A DNA stretch of 64,000 nucleotides from assembly GCA_041583135.1 (NCBI GenBank), contig JBFHGJ010000010.1:1-64000 (forward strand). Direction: 5' to 3'. This DNA is from JABSOG01 sp041583135. Lineage in GTDB: Bacteria > Pseudomonadota > Gammaproteobacteria > Enterobacterales > Alteromonadaceae. The position numbers and the translations under genes were made by a program. A model generated the notes under the pieces. The model worked only from the letters and a program-made list of their open reading frames with translations, was not told the DNA's origin and did not search any database. Below, piece after piece: positions 15,142-24,725 of the stretch (its first letter is position 1; every line of letters begins with the position of its first letter).

Positions 15142-18114
15142 ATGTTTTTAAATCAACTTTCTCGCACCTTGTCGGTCAAACTCTGTGTCACCCCTATTTT
15201 GTTGAGCGGCGGGTTGTTGTTCAGTGGCGCAGCCAGCGCCGATACCGCCAATCAAGATTCACCGTTAGGTATCAATATGACCGGCTTGTCCTATTGGTCT
15301 ACCCAGTGGGCAACCATTGATATCATGAAACATGCCTCCAACGGCAGTGGTCAGCTGTGGGCGACAACCAATGCTCAAACCGGGGTATTTCACACAGGCG
15401 ATAACGATCTTTTAGATCTCGACGAAAACGGCTGGCCCAAATCTTTACCTGCGGCTGATGACCCGAATTATCACTATGTTACTACCGTCTTGTACCAGGA
15501 CAATCAACATTACCCTGTCGGCGAATATACCATCTTGTATGAGGGTGAAGGTGAATTACGCTACTTTGGCGTTACCCGGATCCCTGATAAATCAGCGCCC
15601 GGTCGGGATGTGGTGCGCTTAGACGCCAATTCATTCTTTCACTTACGTATAGCCAGCACCGATCCAAGGCAAAACGGCAACTATTTACGTAATATTCGCG
15701 TGTTGGTCCCCGGTGGTATTTGTGGCAACTCACCCGAGCAGTATGCCAACACCTCGGCGGATTGCGCCGATCCGGAAACGTTTGCCGACTTTTCTCGGGT
15801 TTATCGCCACCTCACGTTCCATCCGTTATTTTTGCAGGATATGAAAAAGTACCGCGCCATTCGTTTTATGCAAGCCATGAATATCAACGTCAGTGGCCAG
15901 TCGGTTTGGGGCGATAGAGCCAAATATAGCGATGCAAGCTGGGCGCTGAGCAGTGGTTTGCCGATTGAAACGGCGGTCGAGCTGGCCAATCAGGTGCAGG
16001 CAGAGCCTTGGTTGAACGTACCAGCGAGAGTTGATGACGACTATATACGCCGTTACGCTCAATTGGTTAAAGCCAACTTAGACAGCAACCTCAAGTTTCA
16101 TATTGAACTGGGCAACGAAGTTTGGAACAACGCTTGGCCTTATATCAGCGATGCCATTTGGATGCGTCAACAAGGTCAAGCACGTTGGCCACAAGCCAAT
16201 GCCGACGATTTTATCTATCGCTTGAACTACTACGGTAAACGTAGCTCGGATATGTGTGAGATCTTCAAAGCCGAGTTTGGTGATGAGGCTGACAGAGTGC
16301 AATGTGTTGTTGGCTCCCAAGGTGGTAATGCTTGGGTTGGGCAACAGATCTTAGAATGTGAACTGTGGGCGCAAGAAAATGGTGGGCGCAATTGTGCACA
16401 CAATATGGATGCCTTAGCGATAGGTCCATATTTCGGCGGCTATTTTCACCAAGACAACTATTTACCTTACTTTACCCAATGGGCGAATGAAGGTGAGGCA
16501 GGTATGGACAAGCTGTTTGCCGAGATAAACGGCGGCTTACTGCGGTCGTTGACCTACGACCCTGACGGCTATGAATGGCAGCAGGCACCAGAAGGTGGAG
16601 CATTGGCTCAAACTCGTCGGTTTATTGAACAAAACCAAGTGCTTGCCGCACAGTATGGTTTGAAACTCAGCGCCTATGAAGGCGGTCAGCACTTAACCTT
16701 TGCCGGTAACTTGGCCGGCGACAGAGCGCAGGTCAATGAACAGATGTTCTTAAAGAGCAACCGTGATGAACGAATGGGCCAAGCGTTTAGCGATCATTTT
16801 GCGCAGTGGAAAGCCGCTGGCGGCAGCTTATATATGGTATTTGAAAGCACTGCCCGTTGGGGGGCATTTGGTGCGTTTCCGCTTAAGGAGTATCAGTTGC
16901 AACCGATGAGCGAAACGCCAAAACTGGCCCATACCATGGCATTTATCGACGCCAACCCCTGTTGGTGGGAAAACTGTCAACGCCAAACGGTGGCAAAAGA
17001 CAGCGTTGAAGTTGACGACGCTACGCCATTGCCAGATGGACCTCAGGGGGGCGATATCACACTCAATGCTACGCCACGTCCTGCACAATGGGGCGTTGCG
17101 TTAAGCTGGAGTGCCTATGAAGGGCAAGGTAGTGTGCAGTATTATCAGGTGTTTCGTGATGGTCAGTTCGCCGGTCACACCAATGCCGATGTACTCACTT
17201 TTAACAATGATTGGTTGCAGTTGCATACCGATTACCGCTTTGAAATCAAAGCCGTTGACGCCGCAGGCATGGTGTTGGGTGTTTCCAATGCGCTGATAAC
17301 CAAAGCTGGTGACTCGCAGGCACCAACGGTGGTGGGCAATTTGGTTGCGCGCTATAACGGCGCCTATGGTTTTGACTTAAGCTGGGATGCTGCAAGCGAT
17401 GAAGGTGGTATTCGCCACTATATTATTCACCGTAATGGTCAGGCATTAACTGCGGTCGATGGCCAAACCTTGAGTTTTAGTGACAATTGGCCACCGGCAG
17501 GCGCGGTCAGTTATCAAGTGTTTGCGATGGACCATGTTGAAAACCTTTCTGAAGGTTCGAATATTGTTACTGCCACTTTGCCGACCCAAGAGATAGTGCT
17601 GAGCAGTGAGGTTCGGCCTGAAAGTTGGGGGGTTGCGCTAAACTGGCAATTCACTCACCCGGATGTGCAATGGTTTCAGGTCTATCGGGATGGCGTTTTT
17701 GTCGGTCATACCGACGCTAATGGGCGTCAATTCAATGATGATTGGTTGTCGCTTCACACCGACTATCGCTATCAGATCCGTGCGGTAGATAGCAGCGCTC
17801 AGGTGATATTTGTATCAAACACCATAACAACTCAAGCGGGTGACTCGATTGCACCAAGCCAGCCGACAGGATTAACGGTTGCCTTCAATGGGCAGTATGG
17901 TTTTAATGTCAGTTGGGATGCTGCAAGTGATAATACCGGCGTTGCCTATTACATTATTTTGCGTAATGGTCAATCCTACACCACAAGAACCGAGTTGACT
18001 TTGTCCGACCCTTGGCCGCCCCAAGGTGAGGTGAGTTACCAGGTCATTGCGGTTGACCATTATCATAATCAATCGCTGCCTTCTGAGTTGGTAGTTTCTA
18101 ATACCAACCCTTGA
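15142..18114 (+). CDS. Secreted glycoside-hydrolase-like protein with four Fn3-like domains
   Basis: This 990-aa exported protein has ATG 15142 with AGGA upstream. The signal peptide spans about residues 1-34 (LLSGGLLFSGAASA). The region from about 40 to 620 starts LGINMTGLSYWSTQWATIDIMKHA and contains FHIELGNEVWNN, which resembles the catalytic-acid NE motif of clan-A TIM-barrel glycosidases, and YEGGQHLTF where a nucleophile Glu could lie. Such proteins are often annotated as cellulose-binding. From about 645 on come four fibronectin-III-like domains in an A-B-A-B order: A has WGVALSW/NW, VFRDG/VYRDG and GHTDA/GHTNA; B has YGFDLSW/YGFNVSW, DAASD, IHRNG/ILRNG and WPPAG/WPPQG. The unit has thus been duplicated as a pair. 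Substrate is unknown; polysaccharide binding or cleavage is inferred. Confidence 0.8.
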   Translation: MFLNQLSRTLSVKLCVTPILLSGGLLFSGAASADTANQDSPLGINMTGLSYWSTQWATIDIMKHASNGSGQLWATTNAQTGVFHTGDNDLLDLDENGWPKSLPAADDPNYHYVTTVLYQDNQHYPVGEYTILYEGEGELRYFGVTRIPDKSAPGRDVVRLDANSFFHLRIASTDPRQNGNYLRNIRVLVPGGICGNSPEQYANTSADCADPETFADFSRVYRHLTFHPLFLQDMKKYRAIRFMQAMNINVSGQSVWGDRAKYSDASWALSSGLPIETAVELANQVQAEPWLNVPARVDDDYIRRYAQLVKANLDSNLKFHIELGNEVWNNAWPYISDAIWMRQQGQARWPQANADDFIYRLNYYGKRSSDMCEIFKAEFGDEADRVQCVVGSQGGNAWVGQQILECELWAQENGGRNCAHNMDALAIGPYFGGYFHQDNYLPYFTQWANEGEAGMDKLFAEINGGLLRSLTYDPDGYEWQQAPEGGALAQTRRFIEQNQVLAAQYGLKLSAYEGGQHLTFAGNLAGDRAQVNEQMFLKSNRDERMGQAFSDHFAQWKAAGGSLYMVFESTARWGAFGAFPLKEYQLQPMSETPKLAHTMAFIDANPCWWENCQRQTVAKDSVEVDDATPLPDGPQGGDITLNATPRPAQWGVALSWSAYEGQGSVQYYQVFRDGQFAGHTNADVLTFNNDWLQLHTDYRFEIKAVDAAGMVLGVSNALITKAGDSQAPTVVGNLVARYNGAYGFDLSWDAASDEGGIRHYIIHRNGQALTAVDGQTLSFSDNWPPAGAVSYQVFAMDHVENLSEGSNIVTATLPTQEIVLSSEVRPESWGVALNWQFTHPDVQWFQVYRDGVFVGHTDANGRQFNDDWLSLHTDYRYQIRAVDSSAQVIFVSNTITTQAGDSIAPSQPTGLTVAFNGQYGFNVSWDAASDNTGVAYYIILRNGQSYTTRTELTLSDPWPPQGEVSYQVIAVDHYHNQSLPSELVVSNTNP

Positions 18115-18136
18115 TTGTCGCACTGGATTTTCAGCC

Positions 18137-18161
18137 AAAACCGGGTCTAAGACCCGGTTTT
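18137..18161. terminator. Bidirectional terminator after the 990-aa gene
   Basis: A perfect 11-bp stem AAAACCGGGTC / GACCCGGTTTT with loop TAA starts 22 bp after the stop codon and includes T-runs on both strands. Confidence 0.9.
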
Positions 18162-18242
18162 GTCGATTGTTTTCTGTCGTTGTAATAGGCTATCATTAGC
18201 GCAATATTTTATCGGACACTGCAACCTAAGGGACGGTTTTAA

Positions 18243-19034
18243 GTGAGCACATTGCGGACTTTGCTGCGGCACCTATTGGCTTTTTGCTGTATTGGCTATT
18301 CATTATCGAGCTATGCGACGCAGCCTGCTATCGAGGTTGTGACCGAACATCTCCCCCCTTATCAGTTCATTGGTAAAGATAATCAGTTGACCGGGATCTC
18401 GGTAGAGATTGTGCGTGCGATGATGGCAAAGGCGCAGGTGGATGTGCCGATTCAGATCTTACCTTGGCCTAAGGCTTATGATATGGCGCTGGGGCAAAAG
18501 AATGTGATGATCTTTTCTATCAATCGCTCCAAAGCCAGACAGTCGCAATTCAAATGGGTTGGCGACTTTTTAAAGCAGCATTATTACTTTATCTCACTTA
18601 AAAGTCGTAAAGACATACGCATCAACAACATTCAAGACGTCAAAAACTTTAAAACCGGTGTATCGAAAAACTCGTTTGAGCATCAAATGCTCAGTCGCTA
18701 TGGTTTTGCCGCTCAGCACAACTTAGTGATCAGCGACGATCAGTTGCCTTTGGTTGAACAGTTGTATCAGGGTAAGGTCGATTTGTTGTTTGGCTCTAAA
18801 ATCACCCTACTTGGGTTGATTCATTATCTCGAAAAGGACGTCAGTGCCATTGAGCTGACTTATCAGATCAATGAAAGCCCCGGGAATGTTGCGATTGCCT
18901 TTAGCAAGGCGACTGACGATGCTGTGGTGAATCGTTTTCGCCAGGCATTTAAGGCCATTGAAGCCAGCGGTGAGCTTAATCTTATTTTAACGAAGTGGAT
19001 TAATGCTTTTAACCAAAACACTTATTTACGCTAA
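18243..19034 (+). CDS. Periplasmic solute-binding protein, family 3 (SBP_bac_3)
   Basis: This 263-aa protein starts at GTG 18243 behind GGGACGG. The signal peptide is about residues 1-25 (LLAFCCIGYSLSSYA). The mature part has the type-II periplasmic binding fold of amino-acid-binding proteins: VVTEHLPPYQFIGKDNQLTG at the first beta-alpha unit, EIVRAMM, ILPWPKAYDMAL, FSINRSKAR, then the hinge VGVSKNS-like TGVSKNSFEHQML and GKVDLLFG. There is no ABC permease or ATPase nearby. Such orphan family-3 proteins are common in Alteromonadales and may act as scavenging or sensory binding proteins. The ligand is unknown. Confidence 0.88.
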   Translation: MSTLRTLLRHLLAFCCIGYSLSSYATQPAIEVVTEHLPPYQFIGKDNQLTGISVEIVRAMMAKAQVDVPIQILPWPKAYDMALGQKNVMIFSINRSKARQSQFKWVGDFLKQHYYFISLKSRKDIRINNIQDVKNFKTGVSKNSFEHQMLSRYGFAAQHNLVISDDQLPLVEQLYQGKVDLLFGSKITLLGLIHYLEKDVSAIELTYQINESPGNVAIAFSKATDDAVVNRFRQAFKAIEASGELNLILTKWINAFNQNTYLR

Positions 19035-19239
19035 ATTGTCAATTTAAGTGCACTTTTTTATAATCTCAGTAAGGTATTGTTTAATATTGTTTTTTTAAGT
19101 AAAAACCAAGGCTTTTTGGTTTGTCTAAAATGAGATTTGGCGATAACTTAGCCAACATGACGACTCGGCGCTAATCCTTTAGCTTGCTGGGTTTGGCTTT
19201 AAAGATATCGTGTAAAACTCATTTAAAAAGGTCAAAACA

Positions 19240-19869
19240 ATGGCTATTAAGACGAAACTTGCTCAAACCTCATTAATTGTGACTATCGCGGGGTTATCCG
19301 GCGCCGCACAAGCGACACTGAACCCAACGATCAGTATCTCACCCATTCAGGCCAACTACAGTATTTCTCAGCCTTCAATGCAGCCTAACCTGCTAAGTGG
19401 CGCCGTCAAGACCTACACACATAAGTTGGTGGTGGTTGATGTAGACCCCAACAATGTCGTGGCGCAGCGCCGTATACGTCAGGGCTGGTATAAGGATGCG
19501 GCGCAAACCCGTTATTGTATTCATCCAAACGGTTCAATGGACAGCTCTTGTGCGTGGCACGATTGGCAAATCGACTGGCAATATCAATCAACATCCGGCT
19601 CGTTTAACCAAGTCGATACCTATAAATCAACCATTAGCCTAGCTGGCGATGCTTATGCCAATTGGCCTTTGTTTCCGGCGGATGAAGCGGCCTATCAGGA
19701 AAACCCTAACTGGATCATTTATCCGCCGAAAACCCGTTATTGGATTGAAACCCGTTTTTACCATCCGACGGCCGGCTGGTTGTATTCGATGGATACTTTT
19801 GACTTATATTGTAACGGCGAACCGGCTTGGCAACATTGGTCGGGTCAAACCAGTTGTCCGGGATTGTAG
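19240..19869 (+). CDS. Exported protein of unknown family
   Basis: This 209-aa protein starts at ATG 19240, with AAAAGG 8 nt upstream. It has a signal peptide (about 1-25, ending AAQA). The mature part is rich in aromatic residues (many Trp and Tyr) and has four cysteines: YCIHPNGS, SSCAWHDW, LYCNGEP and SCPGL at the C-terminus, so two disulfides are plausible. The text SISPIQANYSISQPSMQPN near the start of the mature chain and the Trp-rich second half suggest a compact beta-rich secreted domain. No family is recognised. Its neighbours (solute-binding protein upstream, DUF885 lipoprotein convergent) do not indicate a role. Confidence 0.85.
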   Translation: MAIKTKLAQTSLIVTIAGLSGAAQATLNPTISISPIQANYSISQPSMQPNLLSGAVKTYTHKLVVVDVDPNNVVAQRRIRQGWYKDAAQTRYCIHPNGSMDSSCAWHDWQIDWQYQSTSGSFNQVDTYKSTISLAGDAYANWPLFPADEAAYQENPNWIIYPPKTRYWIETRFYHPTAGWLYSMDTFDLYCNGEPAWQHWSGQTSCPGL

Positions 19870-19929
19870 CCGCTATTTTCAGGTGGGGCAGGAACTGATG
19901 TCTTTATGGAAACAAAGACGTGTCTAGAC

Positions 19930-19966
19930 CGTCGTTTATTTGTTCAAAAAGAACAAATAAACGACG
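19930..19966. terminator. Perfect 16-bp hairpin between convergent genes
   Basis: CGTCGTTTATTTGTTC (19930-19945) is followed by AAAAA and its exact reverse complement (19951-19966). It sits between the stops at 19869 and 19978. No U-tract follows on either strand, so it is either an atypical bidirectional terminator or an RNA-stabilising or processing hairpin. Confidence 0.7.
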
Positions 19967-19977
19967 TCATCGGCACG

Positions 19978-21804
19978 CTAGCTATTCGTAGCAGATTGCT
20001 GTGAGGCAACCCAGCGCTTGATTTTGGCTTCTAGGGTCGGCATCGGCAATGCGCCGTCAAGAAGAATTTGAGTATGGAACTTGCGCACGTCGAACTGCGC
20101 ACCGAGCTGCTGCTCGGCATACTCTCTTAGCTCTCTTATTTTACGTTGGCCAAGCTTGTAAGACAGTGCCTGTCCGGGCCAAGCAATGTAGCGCTCCACT
20201 TCGGCAACGATGTCACTTTCAGCCATCGATGAGTTAGCCTTCATGTAGTCGATGGCGCGTTCGCGACTCCAACCAAGTGCGTGCATGCCGGTATCGACAA
20301 CCAGACGCATAGCTCTTAACTGCTCGTCAACCAAGCGGCCATACCACATGTAAGGGTCGGTAAATAATCCCATCTCTTTACCCAAGCTTTCAGCATACAG
20401 CGCCCAACCTTCTGAAAAGGCGTTATAGTCGCCAAACTTACGGTAATCCGGCAGGCCGTCGATTTCCTGTTGCAATGCAATTTGAAAATGATGCCCCGGC
20501 GCGGCCTCGTGAATCGATAGGGTTTCCATAATGAACTTGGGCTGGGCTTTTAAATTAAAGGTGTTGATATAAAAAATCCCAGGACGGGAGCCATCAGGTG
20601 AAGGTCCTTGATAAGACGCTCCGGCAGCAGACTGAGCGCGATAGGCTTCAACCGCTTTAACCACATATTTGGCCTTTGGCTCAACTTCGAACATGGTAGG
20701 TAGACGTTGTTCGATTTTGGTTTTGATTTGGTTGTAGCCGTTGATTAACGCCGTGGGTGAATCAAAATAAAATTTGTCGTCGTTTTGCAGGTAATCGAAA
20801 AAGGCCGTTAGGTCACCTTTGAAATTGACTTGCTGCTTGACCTTGGTCATTTCTGACAAGATGCGGTCTACTTCCTCCAGACCTATTTCATGAATTTGCT
20901 GTGCAGTAAGGTTCATGGTGGTGTGTGTCTTGATCATGTCCTGATACCAGGCAACACCGTTAGGCAGTTCGGTCAAACCAATGGATTCTCTGGCATGAGG
21001 TATATATTCATCGCGCAGGAAATCAGCCAGTTGGGCATAGGCCGGCAAAATGGTGTGACTGATCATGTGGCGATAGTCATTGCTCAGTCTTGCTCTGTCT
21101 TCGCCTTTAATTGAGGCCGGCATGTTTTTAATAGGCCCCCAAAATAAACTCTTGGTGACATCGTCAACCAACTGCGCTTGAATTTGCGGCAGCAGCTTTT
21201 TCGCCAATACCTTTGGTAGGGTGACGCCTTGACTAATCCCTTGACGCATCGCGTTGACGGCGCTGTCCATCCACAAGGCAAAGCCATCGGCTCGGGAGAT
21301 AAAGTTATCGTAATCATTGATGGTTTCAAACGGCTGGGCGCTACCGCCTGAACCTAAACCGGCAAAGATATTGTGGTAGCCCGACATTTGGTTAATCGGT
21401 ATCAAGTGATCATCAAAGCGGCTTAATGAAATCGCCATTTCACGGTCAAACTTGAACAACTCATAATTAAGCCGTGCTTGACCCTCAAGACCTTTTGGGT
21501 CGATTTGATTGATACGCGCTAAATACTGCTGCTCAAACGCCAGCTGTTTGGCTAGGCTTTGCTCGCTGATGGGCGCTGGGAACTGGTCGTTGTAGGTATT
21601 AACGCCGTTAAAAGTCGCCGCCAAAGGGTAGAGCTTGAGACTTTGTTGATAATAGTCGTTCATCACTTGCAGCACTTGTTTTGCTGCCGATGATTGGGTG
21701 GTTTCAATCACCTCTGGCTCATTGAGTGCTTGATTATCGGGCATTTGACTACAGCCACTGAGCAAGGCGATTAACGATAGGGTAATTAGCTTTGGTTTGA
21801 ACAT
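19978..21804 (-). CDS. DUF885 family lipoprotein, putative metallopeptidase
   Basis: This 608-aa protein has a lipoprotein signal with lipobox LSGC (Cys18), so it is membrane-anchored in the envelope. The DUF885 hallmark sits in the C-terminal third: HEAAPGHH (an HExxxGH-type zinc motif) followed by AFSEGWALYAESLGKEMGLF, whose Glu can be the third ligand, as in related gluzincin-like peptidases. The N-terminal ~350 residues are helical, with LYPLAATFNGV, usual for the family. Length (about 600) is typical. Known DUF885 members are envelope proteins widely kept in Alteromonadales and Xanthomonadales; substrates are unproved. The start is ATG 21804. It is convergent with the exported protein across a strong hairpin. 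Confidence 0.9.
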   Translation of the reverse strand: MFKPKLITLSLIALLSGCSQMPDNQALNEPEVIETTQSSAAKQVLQVMNDYYQQSLKLYPLAATFNGVNTYNDQFPAPISEQSLAKQLAFEQQYLARINQIDPKGLEGQARLNYELFKFDREMAISLSRFDDHLIPINQMSGYHNIFAGLGSGGSAQPFETINDYDNFISRADGFALWMDSAVNAMRQGISQGVTLPKVLAKKLLPQIQAQLVDDVTKSLFWGPIKNMPASIKGEDRARLSNDYRHMISHTILPAYAQLADFLRDEYIPHARESIGLTELPNGVAWYQDMIKTHTTMNLTAQQIHEIGLEEVDRILSEMTKVKQQVNFKGDLTAFFDYLQNDDKFYFDSPTALINGYNQIKTKIEQRLPTMFEVEPKAKYVVKAVEAYRAQSAAGASYQGPSPDGSRPGIFYINTFNLKAQPKFIMETLSIHEAAPGHHFQIALQQEIDGLPDYRKFGDYNAFSEGWALYAESLGKEMGLFTDPYMWYGRLVDEQLRAMRLVVDTGMHALGWSRERAIDYMKANSSMAESDIVAEVERYIAWPGQALSYKLGQRKIRELREYAEQQLGAQFDVRKFHTQILLDGALPMPTLEAKIKRWVASQQSATNS

Positions 21805-21875
21805 GCTTAGGTGCTCTTAAGGTATTGATGTGTCAATGTTAGACTGTCGCAACTGTCGAGTCTAGAGTAATGGTT

Positions 21876-24530
21876 CTATTGCGTCGCTACCTTATCAAGA
21901 TATTGCTGTACGGCTTCCATATCATATTGCGCGAGATAGGGCTTCAATTCATTGCTTAGGCGTTCGCCGTGGGATGAGTGCTTGGTTAGCTCTTGTAGGC
22001 ATTCTTCAAAGAGGGTGATCTCGTAGTTTTGAGCTGCCATCATTAGGCGCTTATGAAAAAATATCGGTATGGTCAAAACACTGGATTGAGCATCTTGCGG
22101 CTTGTTGTTTGGTTGTTCGCCTGCTTGCACAAACTCTACCGTCAAAAACTGTTGCAGGCATTGGTAGATACGCTCAAAGCGAAAGGGTTTAGTGATGTAT
22201 TCGGCAAAACCGCGGTCTTTGTAGGCCTGAATATCTTGGGCTAGCGCATTGGCCGATACCGCAATACAAGGTGGCGCATCACTGTAACGCTTTTTGATTT
22301 GTTCGAGGGTTTCTATGCCGTCCATAATCGGCATTCTAATGTCGATAAATAAGATCTGTGGCAGTGTTGCCATGTCACTGAGCTTTGCCAATGCTTCTCG
22401 ACCATTGGCTGCCATGACGACTTCAAGACCTGCCGATTGCAACAGTTGTTCGAGCATCTGCGCACTTTCTTGAATGTCTTCGACGACCATGGCTGTGGCT
22501 TTTTGCTTTGGTGCAATACGTACTTGGCGGCTTTGAGGCACTTTGACTACGCCAATGGGCTTTCTCGCCGGTTGGATGATCAAGCTAAAGTAAAAGCGAC
22601 TGCCTTCTCCGGGTTTTGATTTGAGCTGCAACGAGCCACCCATCAGAGCGACCAGTTTGGCGGCGATGGCCAACCCTAAGCCGGTGCCTCCGGCTTTTTC
22701 TCCCTGCTCGGTTTGACCGAAGGCCTCAAAGATTTTCTGTTGCTGCTCGGCTTCTATGCCACAGCCGGTATCGATGACGGCGAAATCGTAAATGTTGTCG
22801 GGTTTGACGCTGAGTTCGACCCGTATTTTACCCTCAGTGGTAAATTTGGTGGCATTGCCGATAAGGTTGATCAGCACCTGCCTGAGCTTGCCGATATCGA
22901 TGTGCAGCGGCAATACCTCAGGGCCGTCATAATCAAATTGCAACGAGATGTCTTTGGCTTGGCAATGGGGCGTGAGCATCAAGATGATGTCTTTGATTTG
23001 ACTGACCAAATCATTATCTGATGGCGTCAGCTCTTGCGCACCGGCTTCCAATTTCGATAGGTCGAGAATGTTGTTGATCACCCCAAGCAAATGTTGCCCT
23101 GAACGTTCTATCACTGCCAGCTTCTGTTTTTGTGCAGCGTTGATACTGGGGTCTTGTTCTAACATTTGTGAGTAGCCGAGTACGGCATTTAATGGCGTGC
23201 GGATCTCATGGGAGACGTCGGCGACAAATAGAGTTTTGGCACGATTGGCCTTTTCGGCGTTTGCCTTGGCCTTCAGCGCGTTCTCTTTGGCTAATAGCGC
23301 ATTTTTGTTGGCTTTTAGTTGAATTCGATTGATCCTGTCGGCCAGTGCCAACGACAGCAGGACCACCTCTAGTGCCGAGCCTATTTGAACGCCGTATTCG
23401 GTGATGAAGTTGGATGGCACAAAACCGGCGCCAAGCAGCAGCCTTAACGTACAGCCGAAAATAAACCCGGCCCATGCCAGCAAATAAAAGCGTGCAGGGC
23501 GATAACCGCTACGCAGGCTTTGTACACCGGCAACCAAAATGATCATCAAGGCTATCAGTTGCAGCGGAAATACCGTAGGTGTGGTAATGGCATGATCGGC
23601 AAACGCGGCAAAGATGATCAACAGTATTTCAACCCAAATCATGATATTTAGGCTCTGTCTGATCTGCGGAAAGGTGCGGTCGAGCCTTAAAAAATGGCGC
23701 GCAAACAACAGACCGCACAGTGAGGCCAAAGCCGCCAATGTCGGTGGTGCGTGGTTGGCAAGCCAGGGGGAGTCGGGCCATAAATGGGCAAAGGCAATTC
23801 CGTTAAGGCCGAGCATGGTGGTGGCAAAAAAGCCAAGATACAGTACGTAGTAAAGATAGCTGCGATCACGAATCGATAAATACAAAAAGCCGTTATATAG
23901 CAACATCACCAACATGATGCCGTAGTAAAGCCCCAGTCCGATAGTCGAGCTGTTGACATACTCGATATAGGCCCTTTGGTTGTAAAGTTTTAACGGCAAC
24001 GCCATGGTGTTGCCGCTTTGCACGCTCAAATAGATCAGTCGTTGCTGCCTGGCCTCTAGATTGAGTGTAAAGGCGAAATTGTGATGGGGGATCTCGCGAC
24101 TGGCAAAGGGTTGTTTATCGCCGGTTTGCCAGACGTTGATGGGTCTGTTGTTGTGTTTGGGATCCAGCACAAAGACATTGAGTGTATCAACCAATGGGTA
24201 GCCGAGTTCCAGTATCCAAGTGGTTGCTCTGTCGTGGTGGTTCTCAATGGCAAGCTCAAGCCAATAGGTCGAGTTGGTAAAGCCAAAACTGTGGGTATTT
24301 CGCGTACCTTTGACAAAGTTGAGAGACTGGCGGTTATTGAGTATTTCGTTGAGGGTCAATTCATTGCTTGGGTCTTCGAGTAGCTTGATGTGTTTACCAA
24401 GAGAAAACTGTTGCTGGCTATCATCCAACGTCAGGTAGTCTATCGCCGCCGCTTTGGCACTGTGTAGGACATTGCCCAAAAATAGCAACAGCGTTAACAA
24501 GATTGGAAAAGCATAAGGCATAGGCGCCAT
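21876..24530 (-). CDS. 7TMR-DISM hybrid sensor histidine kinase
   Basis: This 884-aa protein starts at ATG 24530 with AGAGGT upstream. Order: signal/hydrophobic start (1-28), periplasmic 7TMR-DISMED2 domain (about 30-190, jelly-roll, carbohydrate-binding-like, with NSTYWLELAIENHH), seven-helix DISM membrane domain (about 195-400), a coiled coil (about 400-432), HisKA with phospho-accepting His441 (VSHEIRTPLNAVLGYSQ), HATPase_c with N box NLIGNATKFT, DTGCGIE and GTGLGLAI, then a receiver (about 680-800) with MVVED, Asp in FIDIRMPIMDG and Lys in YITKPFRFE. A final ~80-residue helical tail follows. It senses an extracellular ligand and passes phosphate to its own receiver; no output gene is adjacent. 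Confidence 0.93.
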   Translation of the reverse strand: MAPMPYAFPILLTLLLFLGNVLHSAKAAAIDYLTLDDSQQQFSLGKHIKLLEDPSNELTLNEILNNRQSLNFVKGTRNTHSFGFTNSTYWLELAIENHHDRATTWILELGYPLVDTLNVFVLDPKHNNRPINVWQTGDKQPFASREIPHHNFAFTLNLEARQQRLIYLSVQSGNTMALPLKLYNQRAYIEYVNSSTIGLGLYYGIMLVMLLYNGFLYLSIRDRSYLYYVLYLGFFATTMLGLNGIAFAHLWPDSPWLANHAPPTLAALASLCGLLFARHFLRLDRTFPQIRQSLNIMIWVEILLIIFAAFADHAITTPTVFPLQLIALMIILVAGVQSLRSGYRPARFYLLAWAGFIFGCTLRLLLGAGFVPSNFITEYGVQIGSALEVVLLSLALADRINRIQLKANKNALLAKENALKAKANAEKANRAKTLFVADVSHEIRTPLNAVLGYSQMLEQDPSINAAQKQKLAVIERSGQHLLGVINNILDLSKLEAGAQELTPSDNDLVSQIKDIILMLTPHCQAKDISLQFDYDGPEVLPLHIDIGKLRQVLINLIGNATKFTTEGKIRVELSVKPDNIYDFAVIDTGCGIEAEQQQKIFEAFGQTEQGEKAGGTGLGLAIAAKLVALMGGSLQLKSKPGEGSRFYFSLIIQPARKPIGVVKVPQSRQVRIAPKQKATAMVVEDIQESAQMLEQLLQSAGLEVVMAANGREALAKLSDMATLPQILFIDIRMPIMDGIETLEQIKKRYSDAPPCIAVSANALAQDIQAYKDRGFAEYITKPFRFERIYQCLQQFLTVEFVQAGEQPNNKPQDAQSSVLTIPIFFHKRLMMAAQNYEITLFEECLQELTKHSSHGERLSNELKPYLAQYDMEAVQQYLDKVATQ

Positions 24531-24725
24531 TGACCTCTGAAATACCCTTCAATAGACCACTAGATTAAAGGCAAGTGAGTAGAGTTACAGTCTTCCTCGA
24601 TAATTGCTTCCCAAGGGCAATTTATCTGTATTCAATTGGCCTGTCAAATTTACCTTTTTAATAGATTCATACGGCGTTGAACTGAACTATAATGGCAATG
24701 AATTGTCAGTTGAAGGGGTGTGCTA

